The position numbers were made by a program, and so were the translations under genes. The notes beneath the pieces are model-generated. The model worked only from the letters and a program-made list of their open reading frames with translations, was not told the origin of the DNA and searched no databases. Positions 1-8,084 of a stretch of DNA of 52,046 bases are shown here, in pieces (within the stretch, counting starts at the first letter, position 1; every line of letters starts with the position of its first letter). Source of the DNA: Alphaproteobacteria bacterium (lineage in GTDB: Bacteria; Pseudomonadota; Alphaproteobacteria; Rickettsiales; UBA3002); assembly GCA_022841525.1 (NCBI GenBank), contig JALHRI010000008.1, forward strand, positions 1 to 52,046, written 5' to 3'.

Positions 1-603
1 CAGGGCGAGCGCGAAATGGCGGCGGATAACAAGCTGCTCGGCCAGTTCGACTTGATGGGCATTGCGCCCGCACCGCGCGGCATGCCGCAAATTGAGGTGA
101 CGTTTGACATCGATGCCAACGGCATCGTGAATGTTTCCGCGAAAGATAAAGCGACGAACAAAGAACAGCAAATCCGCATTCAGGCATCGGGCGGATTATC
201 GGATGCGGATATTGAGCAAATGGTCAAAGACGCCGAAGCCAACGCCGCTGCCGATAAAGAAAAACGCGCGCTGATTGAGGCGAGAAACAAGGCCGAAAGT
301 CTGGCGCATGAGGCAGAGAAAAATCTGAAAGAGCACGGCGATAAACTATCGGCGGATGAAAAATCGGCGATTGAAAACGCCGTGGCAGACGTGCGTGCAT
401 CGCTAGAATCTGGCGATAAAGAGGCGATTGAGGCCAAAGCGCAAACGCTGACCCAAGCGATGATGAAGCTGGGCGAAGCCGTGTACAAAGCGCAACAAGA
501 AGCGGGTGCATCGCCAGAAGCCGCTTCTAGCGGCGATCAGCCACAAGCCACCGAAGGCGAAGTGCTGGATGCGGACTTTGAAGAAGTAGATGAGAAGAAG
601 TAG
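1..603 (+). CDS. dnaK: Chaperone DnaK, C-terminal part (5' end outside window)
   Basis: The reading frame is open from base 1, so the start lies upstream and about 200 C-terminal residues are visible. DnaK is the Hsp70 chaperone that binds unfolded polypeptides with DnaJ and GrpE. The visible part starts in the substrate-binding beta domain ([14 protein letters not shown], then [18 protein letters not shown]). It continues into the helical lid, rich in Lys, Glu and Ala, and ends in an acidic tail ([14 protein letters not shown]) typical of proteobacterial DnaK. dnaJ follows on the same strand after 70 bases, the usual alphaproteobacterial order. The ATPase domain and any heat-shock promoter are not in the window. 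Confidence 0.97.
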   Translation, partial: QGEREMAADNKLLGQFDLMGIAPAPRGMPQIEVTFDIDANGIVNVSAKDKATNKEQQIRIQASGGLSDADIEQMVKDAEANAAADKEKRALIEARNKAESLAHEAEKNLKEHGDKLSADEKSAIENAVADVRASLESGDKEAIEAKAQTLTQAMMKLGEAVYKAQQEAGASPEAASSGDQPQATEGEVLDADFEEVDEKK

Positions 604-672
604 GTGGTAAGGTTACAGGTGATAGGTTACAGCTTTGGAGTGCTGAAACCTAAAACCTAAAGCCTGATTTCT
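604..672. repeat. Intergenic AGGTT-word inverted repeat between dnaK and dnaJ
   Basis: The gap carries two copies of AGGTTACAG on one side and AAACCTAAAACCTAAAGCCTG on the other, which are imperfect reverse complements and could fold into a long weak hairpin. Similar AGGTT/AACCT words recur at 25021-25205. It could modulate dnaJ relative to dnaK, but no clear ribosome site for dnaJ is visible inside it. Confidence 0.55.
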
Positions 673-673
673 C

Positions 674-1834
674 ATGACCAGTGATTTTTATAACCTACTC
701 GGTGTCAGCAAAGCCGCTTCGGAAGACGAGCTGAAAAAGGCGTACCGTAAGCTGGCGATGCAATATCACCCCGATAAAAATCCGGGCGATAAGGCGGCGG
801 AAAAGAAGTTCAAGGAAATCAACGAAGCCTACGACGTCCTGAAAGACCCGCAAAAGCGCGCGGCCTATGACCGCTTCGGTCATCAGGCGTTTACTCAGGG
901 CGGCATGGGCGCGGCCGGTGGCGGCGCGGGTGCGGCGGGCTTTGATTTTTCGGGCAGTTTTTCCGACATTTTTGAAGATCTGTTCGGTGATTTTACCGGT
1001 CGCAGAACTGGCGGCGCATCGCGCGGGGATGCTGGCGGCGGCGCACGCGGTAACGATATCCGCTATAATCTCTCCATTACGCTTGAAGAGGCGTTTAAGG
1101 GCAAAACCCAGAATATCACCGTCACCACCTCTGCAACCTGTGAGGCGTGCGATGGGTCGGGGGCAGAAAAAGGCACCAAGCCGGAAACCTGCGGCACGTG
1201 TAATGGCCGGGGTACGGTGCGCGCGCAGCAAGGCTTTTTCACGATCGAGCGTACTTGCGGCACCTGTAAAGGTACGGGTAAAATCATCAAAACGCCGTGC
1301 AAGCCGTGCGCGGGTTCGGGGCGCGTGCGTAAGGATAAAACCTTGTCCGTCACCATTCCGCCGGGAGTGGAAGAGGGCACGCGCATTCGCCTCAGCGGCG
1401 AGGGAGAAGCCGGCATGCGCGGCGGCAGTGCAGGCGATCTGTATGTATTTTTAAGTATCAAGCCGCACAAACTTTTCAGCCGCGACGGCGCGAATATCTA
1501 TTGCAGCGTGCCGCTAAAAATGACCACCGCTGCACTGGGCGGCCATGTCGAAGTGCCCACCATTGATGGTGGCAGGGTGAAAGTTACCATTCCCGAAGGC
1601 ACGCAAACCGGCCACCAATTCCGCCTGCGTGGCAAGGGGATGAGCGTGCTGCGATCCGCCGCGTTTGGCGATATGTATATCGAAGTGCAGGTCGAAACCC
1701 CGCGCAATTTAAGCAAGAAACAAAAAGAGCTGCTGAAAGATTTTGATAGCGCCGGCGGTAAAAACACCAGCCCTGAGACCGAAGGTTTCTTCGCCAAGGT
1801 CAAAGAATTCTGGGAAGATTTGAAAGAGCCGTAG
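674..1834 (+). CDS. dnaJ: Co-chaperone DnaJ
   Basis: This is a full-length type I Hsp40 of 386 residues that delivers substrates to DnaK and stimulates its ATPase. The J domain is at residues 1-70 with HPD at 32-34. A Gly/Phe-rich linker follows at about 75-120. The zinc-binding region spans about 156-216 with four CxxCxGxG repeats ([32 protein letters not shown]), and the C-terminal substrate-binding domains follow. Length and order of parts are normal for the family. The ATG at 674 is the only start that keeps the J domain whole; the upstream Shine-Dalgarno is poor. It probably shares transcripts with dnaK. Confidence 0.97.
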   Translation: MTSDFYNLLGVSKAASEDELKKAYRKLAMQYHPDKNPGDKAAEKKFKEINEAYDVLKDPQKRAAYDRFGHQAFTQGGMGAAGGGAGAAGFDFSGSFSDIFEDLFGDFTGRRTGGASRGDAGGGARGNDIRYNLSITLEEAFKGKTQNITVTTSATCEACDGSGAEKGTKPETCGTCNGRGTVRAQQGFFTIERTCGTCKGTGKIIKTPCKPCAGSGRVRKDKTLSVTIPPGVEEGTRIRLSGEGEAGMRGGSAGDLYVFLSIKPHKLFSRDGANIYCSVPLKMTTAALGGHVEVPTIDGGRVKVTIPEGTQTGHQFRLRGKGMSVLRSAAFGDMYIEVQVETPRNLSKKQKELLKDFDSAGGKNTSPETEGFFAKVKEFWEDLKEP

Positions 1835-1844
1835 AGGCGTATTT

Positions 1845-2717
1845 TTAGAAACCTGGCCCGCTGCTATCTAATCCTACAAATTTTTTTACAATGCGATTAT
1901 ATGCATTGTACCCAACAGTCATCATGCATGGGTTGTCAATACTCACGCTAAAATCAACGCCTTCTGCAAGCCCTTTTTGGGTAAGCGTTTTTACGATCGT
2001 CTCTCCAAAGCGCGTGCGAACAAACCCATGCTCAGTGTGTTCATAAAGCGGCTCCAAAAATGTTCGAGCATAAAGATAATGTGCTTGCTGCGCAGAACTG
2101 TTGATCCTGACTATATTGTTTATAGGTGAAGAATGCCCATTGATGCTGTGTAATTGCCACTGACTACCTGTTTGATTGCCAAGTAGGAGGTTTTCTTGGA
2201 CGACGTAATGTTCTAAGGCACCATAAATATCCACGTGTAATTTTATAGCAGTCACTTTGCCACTAGCGTCTGCTTCCCATTGTACCTGATCATTATCTAG
2301 CGGGCAGTTTGGAGAGTAATGCTTAATAATCCCTTTCCTGAAGAGCGATTGTAATAGAGCAAGGCGTTCATCACGATTTGGGCAGCTGTCTAAAGGCGGA
2401 TCAAAGCGTTTCTCGTAGTAAATGACGCGCTGGGTGCCTTCAGGCACCGGCGTCATTCGCCAGAAAGAGCTTCGCTGCGTACTGTTATACAGATGTGGTT
2501 CGAGAGCGGTTTCAAGTGCAAGCTTCGATGCAGATTGTTCAGTTGCAACCGCCCTTCTGCGTGCGCCAAAGCGCCCTTCGGCCGGAACAATGACTGTAGC
2601 ATCCTTATAGCGCGGAGGTGGAGTCCGACGATCTCTGCCTGCACTAAAAAGATTCTCTGCCAGTGCTATTGGTTGACCGTCTGTACCTTCTTCGCCTTTC
2701 CCATCCGAATGTGTCAC
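1845..2717 (-). CDS. Unknown protein, probable paralogue of its upstream neighbour
   Basis: Not recognised. The protein is soluble, about 290 residues, with no signal peptide or membrane segment and a disordered N-terminus of about 50 residues (GKGEEGTDGQ, RDRRTPPPRYKD). By eye it aligns in blocks with the gene just upstream (2721-3599): an FW..P.G.R block, a LFRK/VFRK block, a block of the type D..G....IK.L.V, and a C-terminal block starting FG..IV..L...GL. The start is a GTG three bases after the stop of that neighbour, so the two are probably co-transcribed. Codon use looks less GC-rich than dnaJ next door, which could mean acquired DNA or a fast-evolving gene. Confidence 0.7.
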   Translation of the reverse strand: MTHSDGKGEEGTDGQPIALAENLFSAGRDRRTPPPRYKDATVIVPAEGRFGARRRAVATEQSASKLALETALEPHLYNSTQRSSFWRMTPVPEGTQRVIYYEKRFDPPLDSCPNRDERLALLQSLFRKGIIKHYSPNCPLDNDQVQWEADASGKVTAIKLHVDIYGALEHYVVQENLLLGNQTGSQWQLHSINGHSSPINNIVRINSSAQQAHYLYARTFLEPLYEHTEHGFVRTRFGETIVKTLTQKGLAEGVDFSVSIDNPCMMTVGYNAYNRIVKKFVGLDSSGPGF

Positions 2718-2720
2718 TGG

Positions 2721-3599
2721 CTATACCGATACGCCTTGGTTAAGACTCGCAAGGCCTGCATTCATTTTGTCATAGCCTGCTGAGGTGAGCTTAAGCGTGG
2801 AATCGTTTTCGGTGCTTGATGTTGCGTGCACATGAGGCAACACCACATCTTTTTTAGTAAGTCCAAGTTTTACTAATGCATCCAAAACAATTTTACCAAA
2901 GACAGTTGGGTTGGGCTTTTCTGGAGTGGACGGACTCTGAAAAAGTGGTGCATCAAATATCCTCCGGTAATCTTTTTCATCCCTTCTCATTTGCCAACCT
3001 TTTGCAGGAATCACTGCCACCGGATCGGCAAGGGCTGGTAGTAACTTTGCCCCAAAGATGTTGTCTTTGTCTTCATCGCCCGCTTTGATCCCCCTTTTAT
3101 CATCGTCCGCTTTGATCCCCCTTTTATCATCGCCCGCTTCGATCCCCTTTTTATTGCCGCTTTTTACGTAAAGACTTTTTATTTGCTGCGTTCCAGGATC
3201 CACATGAAAAAAAACATTCCTGCCACCATCTGCTAAGGCGGGCGCTACGCCGCGCGGAATATCATCCGACTCACCTAACATACCCAACTTACGAAAAACA
3301 CGTGTGAGTGAGGCGATTTCACTTTCCGTCAAGGCCGAGTTCAAACCTAAGCGGCGATAGCCCGGTGCAGCATCCTGCAATGTCCAAAACTCATCTTTCG
3401 CATTTTTTTCAGGAGATCTGAGTATGGAGAGAATTCTCGCATCCATCGTATCATCTACTGTGGTACGCCTCTCGAGTAGGCGGGTGCTCACCGGCGGTGG
3501 TGAAGTAGAATCTTCAGAGGACACCGGAGGTGCAGGTAAAGTACCACCAGCTTTGCGTCGAAGCCTTTCTGTAAAATCGACTACTTTCTTATCACCCAT
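2721..3599 (-). CDS. Unknown protein with short acidic/basic tandem repeat
   Basis: Not recognised. ATG at 3599 has a GAGG about 6-8 bases upstream, which fixes the start and gives 292 residues. There is no signal peptide or membrane helix. The N-terminus is Pro/Ser/Thr-rich and looks disordered. The middle has three copies of a nine-residue unit of the form KxGIxAxDD, encoded by a 27-base tandem repeat at 3077-3157. Blocks on both sides of the repeat match the downstream gene (1845-2717), suggesting an old tandem duplication with the repeat added in this copy. The upstream gap 3600-3721 is AT-rich and probably holds promoters for this pair and for the divergent flippase. No Pho box is visible there. 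Confidence 0.7.
   Translation of the reverse strand: MGDKKVVDFTERLRRKAGGTLPAPPVSSEDSTSPPPVSTRLLERRTTVDDTMDARILSILRSPEKNAKDEFWTLQDAAPGYRRLGLNSALTESEIASLTRVFRKLGMLGESDDIPRGVAPALADGGRNVFFHVDPGTQQIKSLYVKSGNKKGIEAGDDKRGIKADDDKRGIKAGDEDKDNIFGAKLLPALADPVAVIPAKGWQMRRDEKDYRRIFDAPLFQSPSTPEKPNPTVFGKIVLDALVKLGLTKKDVVLPHVHATSSTENDSTLKLTSAGYDKMNAGLASLNQGVSV
3077..3157. repeat. 27-bp tandem repeat, three units, inside a coding region
   Basis: Units lie at 3077-3103, 3104-3130 and 3131-3157. The first two differ by one base; the third is diverged at its end. Since 27 is a multiple of three, unit gain or loss keeps the frame, adding or removing nine residues. The units are contiguous with no spacers, so this is not a CRISPR. 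Confidence 0.85.
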
Positions 3600-3721
3600 C
3601 ACCGCCTCAGAACTTTGTGCATTTTTTGTAAACTACCCGAAAATCGCTAACAAAATCTAAAGATTCTACAAGTTTCACAAAAAACTGGGCTTGGCGGGAT
3701 AGCTGGCCTAGACTACCCCCC

Positions 3722-5008
3722 ATGGGCATTAAGCTTTTATATCAAACACTAGGCGCACACCCCCTGATTCGCAGGGCTGGCGGCACGTTTGGCGTGCAGC
3801 TGGGCTTGCTGGTTGTCTCGACGGTGATTTCTATTTTAATCACCCGCGCGATTGGGGCGGCTGAGCGCGGGGCGCTCTCGTGGGTGATGACCTACAGCGC
3901 GCTGGGGGTGAATGTGGCGCTGGCAGGCATTCCGCTGGCGGCGAAGAAATATACCGCGCAGCTTCCCCATCAGGCGGGGCATATTGGCCTGATTTCCTCA
4001 TCCCTGATACTGATCACCAGCGCACTGGTGATGGCGGCCTACTTCCTGCTCGGTGCGGATGCGCCGATTTCACGTTCGCACCGTGAAGTGTTTTTGCTGG
4101 CCATGGTGCTGATTCCGCTGTGTGCCTTTGCGGCGCTACAGAACAATATGCTGCTCGGGCTGGATAAGCAGCGGGCGTTTCACGTAAGCATGATGATCGA
4201 GAAGGCGGGCACCAGTCTACTCAGTGCAGGTCTGCTGATCACGCAGCTGCTCAGTGCGCTCAGTCTGGTGATGGCGGCCGTGCTCGCAAATCTGGTGCGC
4301 TTGGCCTATGGCCTGCGCGTACTGCCCGTACCTGCTCGCCGCGGTATCACGCGCGATGAAGTGCGCAGTTTGCTGAAAGTAATGCGGCGGATGATGGTGA
4401 GTAGTTACGTCGCCTCACTGGCACTGCTGGCGACACAGTCGCTTTTGGTGCTGGTGCTGGGGCATACGGTATCTGCGGCGCAGCTGGGCTATTTTGCGGT
4501 AGCAAAATTGCTTGCCGATATGCTGACACTCATTCCGCTGACGATTGGCTCTTACGCGCCGCAATATATGATGGCGCAGCACACAACCAGTGATTATTCG
4601 CGCGCGCGCGGGCTGCTTTTGCTGCTTACTGTCGGCGTCACGGCGCTGGGCGCGCTGCCGCTGGTGTTGATGCCTGAGTGGGTGATTGGCATATTATTCG
4701 GCGAGGATTTCGCGCCTGCAGCTCAGCTGCTCCCGCTGCTTGCGCTGGGCGTGGTGGGCTACAGCGTGGTGCTTGTGATGCAGACGATTATTTCTGCGCA
4801 CCGGCAAGAACATTGGCAACTGATTGCGCCTTTAAGTGTGCTGATCCTGATGGCAGGCTATTGTTTCTGGTTTTATCCGCATATTTCGGCGGTGGTTGCC
4901 GCGCAGCTCTACGCAGTGCTGATGCTGGCAGGGGGCATGGCGTCGCTGTTGATGCTCGCCTTGCTCGGCGTGAAGGATGTAACGCGTCTAACGCCTGCAG
5001 GCGAATAA
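3722..5008 (+). CDS. Wzx-type polysaccharide flippase (MOP superfamily)
   Basis: The protein has 428 residues and is almost entirely hydrophobic, with about 12 membrane helices, as expected for lipid-linked oligosaccharide flippases. The N-terminus has the family look: a short amphipathic start, then GGTFGVQLGLLVVSTVISIL and ITRAIGAAERG. It would move undecaprenyl-linked repeat units across the inner membrane for the polysaccharide locus that follows. It is read alone on the plus strand, and its 3' end overlaps the convergent methyltransferase gene by 21 bases. The family is clear; the substrate is not readable from sequence. Confidence 0.88.
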   Translation: MGIKLLYQTLGAHPLIRRAGGTFGVQLGLLVVSTVISILITRAIGAAERGALSWVMTYSALGVNVALAGIPLAAKKYTAQLPHQAGHIGLISSSLILITSALVMAAYFLLGADAPISRSHREVFLLAMVLIPLCAFAALQNNMLLGLDKQRAFHVSMMIEKAGTSLLSAGLLITQLLSALSLVMAAVLANLVRLAYGLRVLPVPARRGITRDEVRSLLKVMRRMMVSSYVASLALLATQSLLVLVLGHTVSAAQLGYFAVAKLLADMLTLIPLTIGSYAPQYMMAQHTTSDYSRARGLLLLLTVGVTALGALPLVLMPEWVIGILFGEDFAPAAQLLPLLALGVVGYSVVLVMQTIISAHRQEHWQLIAPLSVLILMAGYCFWFYPHISAVVAAQLYAVLMLAGGMASLLMLALLGVKDVTRLTPAGE

Positions 5009-6265
5009 GGCGCGGCCGTAAGCATGGGCAAACGCGCCGACATTGTCGCGGTCATGGCCTAGCAGGGTAATGTCGGTGAAGCTGGTGTTCGCGCGTAAAA
5101 ACTCCGCGATGGTGGCATCATTCCATTTGGCAAGTTTGGGGTGAATATTTTCATGGCCGTGCGCGGTTTCAAAAAACAGTACCTTGCCGGTGATGCGGTC
5201 AATTTTGCGAATGATGCGTGCGGCGTCTTCTTCCTCGCCTGCAAGCAGGGTGTGATGAATCACGCTGAAGAACGAGACAATGTCGGTGGGCGCAGGGTTG
5301 CTATCTAGATAATTTTCCAGATCGCTTAAGGTGATGCGCTTAAGGTCAAGGCCGTAGGCGATGACGCCAATCTGGCGACCAAAATAATCACGCTCAACGC
5401 CGCGCGCATCAAAGCCGGCTTTAAGCATCTGATCCACAAACCAGCCATGGTTCGATCCCAGATCAAGGTAGCTAGATGGCGGCGTGATGTTGAGGCGTTT
5501 CAGGTAGGTCTGCATATGCGCCAGCCGGTCGCTGCAGCGGCGCACGAGGTGCCAGCCTTCCTGCACTTCCGGCATGGCAATCGGTTGATAAATCTCGCGC
5601 CGCCCACTCACCCACAACACGCTGGCGAGCGCATCTTGAATCGGCGTGATGGCGACCTCTGGCAGAATAATGGCGCGGATGGTGGTAGCGTTTTGCATGA
5701 TGGCGCGGGCGATGCGGTGATGCCCGTCGAACACCTGGAAATAGGAGGAGTGCTGTACGCGCATCAATAGTACCGGTTCGTCATCGATGGTGCTGCGTCT
5801 GCCGCGTTGGGCAGCGGCCTGATCGGCAAGATATTGCTCGATGAAATGGCGGGCGATAGCAGCAATATCGCTGGTGCGGCTAAAGCCTCGGTAGTGACCG
5901 GTAAAAGCCATGCACTTGGCGATGTTCTGATAAAAGGCGGTGGCTTGCAGTGCTGCGTCTTCCAGGAGTGCGTCGCCCTCACGCGCATAGCGGCGCAACA
6001 AATCCACATGGTGGCTGTGGATGGCAAGGGTGGAAGGCCGTAGCGGTTCATCAAAGACGCGCGCTACATCATTCGCGCGGATGCCGTTTTCGCCGCCCAG
6101 CAGCAGCGTGTCTAACGCGATGCGGCGAATCGGTGTACGGTTGGTGATGGCCAGTAATTTTTGATGCAGCCGTAAGTTGCCACGAATCTGATCTTTCAGC
6201 CCACGCGGTAAAAGTTTCGCTAGTTGCGACACCCACATCGGGTACTGGTAGGCGCGGGTGCTCAT
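4988..6265 (-). CDS. ParB-like domain fused to a SAM methyltransferase
   Basis: The protein has 425 residues. Around 160-210 it has a ParB/sulfiredoxin-like stretch with FDGHHRIA (DGHHR at 180-184) followed by a hydrophobic strand, as in ParB-type nucleotide-binding folds. Around 262-400 it has a class I methyltransferase core: glycine motif LDLGSNHGW at 267-275, then an acidic residue in GVERD and a VSFFSVIHH motif. The target is unknown; the polysaccharide context suggests a sugar or a lipid-linked intermediate. The ATG overlaps the stop of the upstream acetyltransferase gene (ATGA), so the two are translationally coupled. The 3' end overlaps the flippase gene. Confidence 0.75.
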   Translation of the reverse strand: MSTRAYQYPMWVSQLAKLLPRGLKDQIRGNLRLHQKLLAITNRTPIRRIALDTLLLGGENGIRANDVARVFDEPLRPSTLAIHSHHVDLLRRYAREGDALLEDAALQATAFYQNIAKCMAFTGHYRGFSRTSDIAAIARHFIEQYLADQAAAQRGRRSTIDDEPVLLMRVQHSSYFQVFDGHHRIARAIMQNATTIRAIILPEVAITPIQDALASVLWVSGRREIYQPIAMPEVQEGWHLVRRCSDRLAHMQTYLKRLNITPPSSYLDLGSNHGWFVDQMLKAGFDARGVERDYFGRQIGVIAYGLDLKRITLSDLENYLDSNPAPTDIVSFFSVIHHTLLAGEEEDAARIIRKIDRITGKVLFFETAHGHENIHPKLAKWNDATIAEFLRANTSFTDITLLGHDRDNVGAFAHAYGRALFACRR

Positions 6266-6735
6266 GCGGCCTCGCTTTCTGCACGCTTAGCGGCAAGCAT
6301 CGCCTTAGTGAACTGGCCGAAGCGGCTCAAATCGTCATCGAGTGTGCGAATGATTTTTGCAGGGTTGCCTGCCGCAATCGAGCGCGGCGGGATGTCGTGC
6401 GTGACCACACTGCCCGCACCAATAATCACGCAGTCGCCAATGGTGATGCCGGGCATGATGATCGAACGAATGCCGATAAAGCAATGTCTGCCAATGCGCG
6501 TATGGGCATAGATGGCGCGGACAAAATCATGGCTTAACACCACGCAGCCATAGCCAATATGGCTATATTCGCCAATATGAATGCCTGAGGGAAAATTTTT
6601 ATCGAGCTTAACATGCGAGGCGATATGGGCGCTGGGGTGAATATCCATGCGCAGGATCTGCCGCAGGTAAAACGCGCGCAGGGCAGTTTTTGCCAGATAA
6701 AGTTTTTCCAATATCTTAAGAATCAAGCGATGCAT
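6262..6735 (-). CDS. Left-handed beta-helix acyltransferase (WcaF/WcaB-like)
   Basis: This is a hexapeptide-repeat acetyltransferase. The C-terminal half shows the repeats (IHIGEYSHIG, TRIGRHCFIG, ITIGDCVIIGAGSVV) and the closing GNPAK motif of serine/maltose/colanic-acid type acetyltransferases. It probably O-acetylates a sugar of the exopolysaccharide. Start choice is uncertain: ATG at 6735 begins MHRLILKILEKLY and gives 157 residues, while a GTG at 6792 would add 19 residues that look non-coding. Neither has a good ribosome site. It is coupled by a 4-base overlap to the methyltransferase gene downstream. Confidence 0.85.
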   Translation of the reverse strand: MHRLILKILEKLYLAKTALRAFYLRQILRMDIHPSAHIASHVKLDKNFPSGIHIGEYSHIGYGCVVLSHDFVRAIYAHTRIGRHCFIGIRSIIMPGITIGDCVIIGAGSVVTHDIPPRSIAAGNPAKIIRTLDDDLSRFGQFTKAMLAAKRAESEAA

Positions 6736-6924
6736 GGGGCGACTATGGGCAGAGACGCTCACGCAGGCAAGAGAGATATCGCAGACAACCACGGTTTACA
6801 TGAATAACTTGTTCTTTGGTGTTGCTTTGGCACGTATTTTGCCCTTAGGTGCATAATAACAAAATAAAACATGCGCTCAAGCATGGTTCGGTTCACTTCG
6901 CACACGAGAAACGGCATGTGTAAC

Positions 6925-8084
6925 ATGACGAAGGCGTCTGGCTCTTGGTTAGTGGCAGCTTTCATGCTGCTGTCGCTTGTAGCTTGCGATGATCGCGCGA
7001 CGGATTTGCCCTCCGGTGTGGGTGGGCTCCCGGGGATAATGCTAAGTTTCAGGAAATTGACGTCACCGCAGAGGTAGCGCGCGAGCTTCGCCTGGCCGCC
7101 CTTAACCCCAGCGCCGAAAAATTAAGTGAGGCGGCGACTGCCACTGCTCAGCCCTACCGTTTAGGCGCGGGCGATGAAGTGCAGGTACGCATTTGGACGC
7201 CGAGACTCAAATCAGAAGCTGGGCAGTCGGAATGGAGCGAGAATCCACCCCTTCCGGTGCGTGCGGATGGTAGCATTACCCTGCCGCTGGTGGGCGATAT
7301 TCCGGTGGCAGGCAAAACGCTGGTCGAAGCCCGCGCGACGCTCGATGAGGCGCTTGAGGCCTACTATAAAAATTTCCAGTCACGCATTGAAGTGACGCGC
7401 TACGGCAGTCAGGAAGCGTATGTGCTGGGTGCGGTAAAAGAGCCGGGTCCCATTGCGCTCAAAGCCCGCCCCATCAGCGTGCTCAGAGCAGTCGCAGAAG
7501 CTGGCGGCGCGACGGAGCTTGCGGATTTGTCGCGCGTTGAACTTCTGCACCGCGATGGCACCAAAGACGTGCTGAGCCTTACCTCAGCAATGCAGGGTGG
7601 CAAAAGTGCTGCCGCCAAAATCTATCTGCGCGATGGTGACCGTCTCACCCTTGCGACCACCAGCGGCAACCGCGCGTTCGTACTGGGGGAAGTGAAAAAA
7701 CCGCAACTCGTAACGCTGCGGATGGGCAATGTCAGCGTGATGGAAATGCTCACCAGTGCGGATGGGCTGGAAAAAAGCGCCTCTTATTCCCATGTGTACC
7801 TGATTCGCGGTGCGATTGATGCCAGCCTGGCAAGCTCCGGTGCTGATGATGCAACGATTGCCGCCACCATCGCTGCACAGCAAGCCGACCCGATGACCAC
7901 CACCGTGTACCGTATGAACCTGACCTCGGCGCAGGGACTCGCGCTGGCGGGGCAAATGCCCGTGCAGCCAATGGATATTGTGTACGTGTCGCCTACAGCG
8001 ATCAGCCGCTGGAGCGATTTTATCAACGGCATTTTCCCGATCAGCTCGATGTTGTTACTTAATGCGGCGGTCAATTATGATTAG
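6925..8084 (+). CDS. Polysaccharide export outer-membrane lipoprotein (Wza type), with apparent frameshift
   Basis: The N-terminus lies in one frame: ATG at 6925, a hydrophobic segment and lipobox LVAC, a lipoprotein signal peptide. The rest lies in another frame, open from 6993 to 8084. It holds the Poly_export domain (YRLGAGDEVQVRIW, then RADGSITLPLVGDI), two SLBB-like domains (AYVLGAVKEPG and AFVLGEVKKPQ) and the usual C-terminal end (PMDIVYVSPTAISRW). One extra G in the GGGG run at 7032-7035 would join the two frames as ...GLPGDNAKFQEI.... So either one base is missing in the assembly or the gene is truly shifted; a short product could start at GTG 7179. It forms the outer-membrane exit channel together with the Wzc-like protein encoded next. 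Confidence 0.85.
7032..7035 (+). other. Likely -1 frameshift site in the wza-like gene
   Basis: The signal-peptide frame (codons starting at 6925) and the mature-protein frame (stop at 8082-8084) overlap only between 6993 and the stop at 7075-7077. The run of four G at 7032-7035 is the simplest place for a missing base. Reads covering the run would settle it. Confidence 0.55.

Noticed and set aside
867-1454. Long Arg/Ala-rich frame inside dnaJ
   Set aside because: It is a GC-rich shadow frame of a certain gene.
3077-3157. Possible mini CRISPR array
   Set aside because: The units are contiguous, have no spacers and lie in frame inside a gene.
7978-8076. N-terminal extension of the Wzc-like gene
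   Set aside because: It lies inside the Wza-type gene, and the Cys/Arg-rich residues look like a shadow frame.
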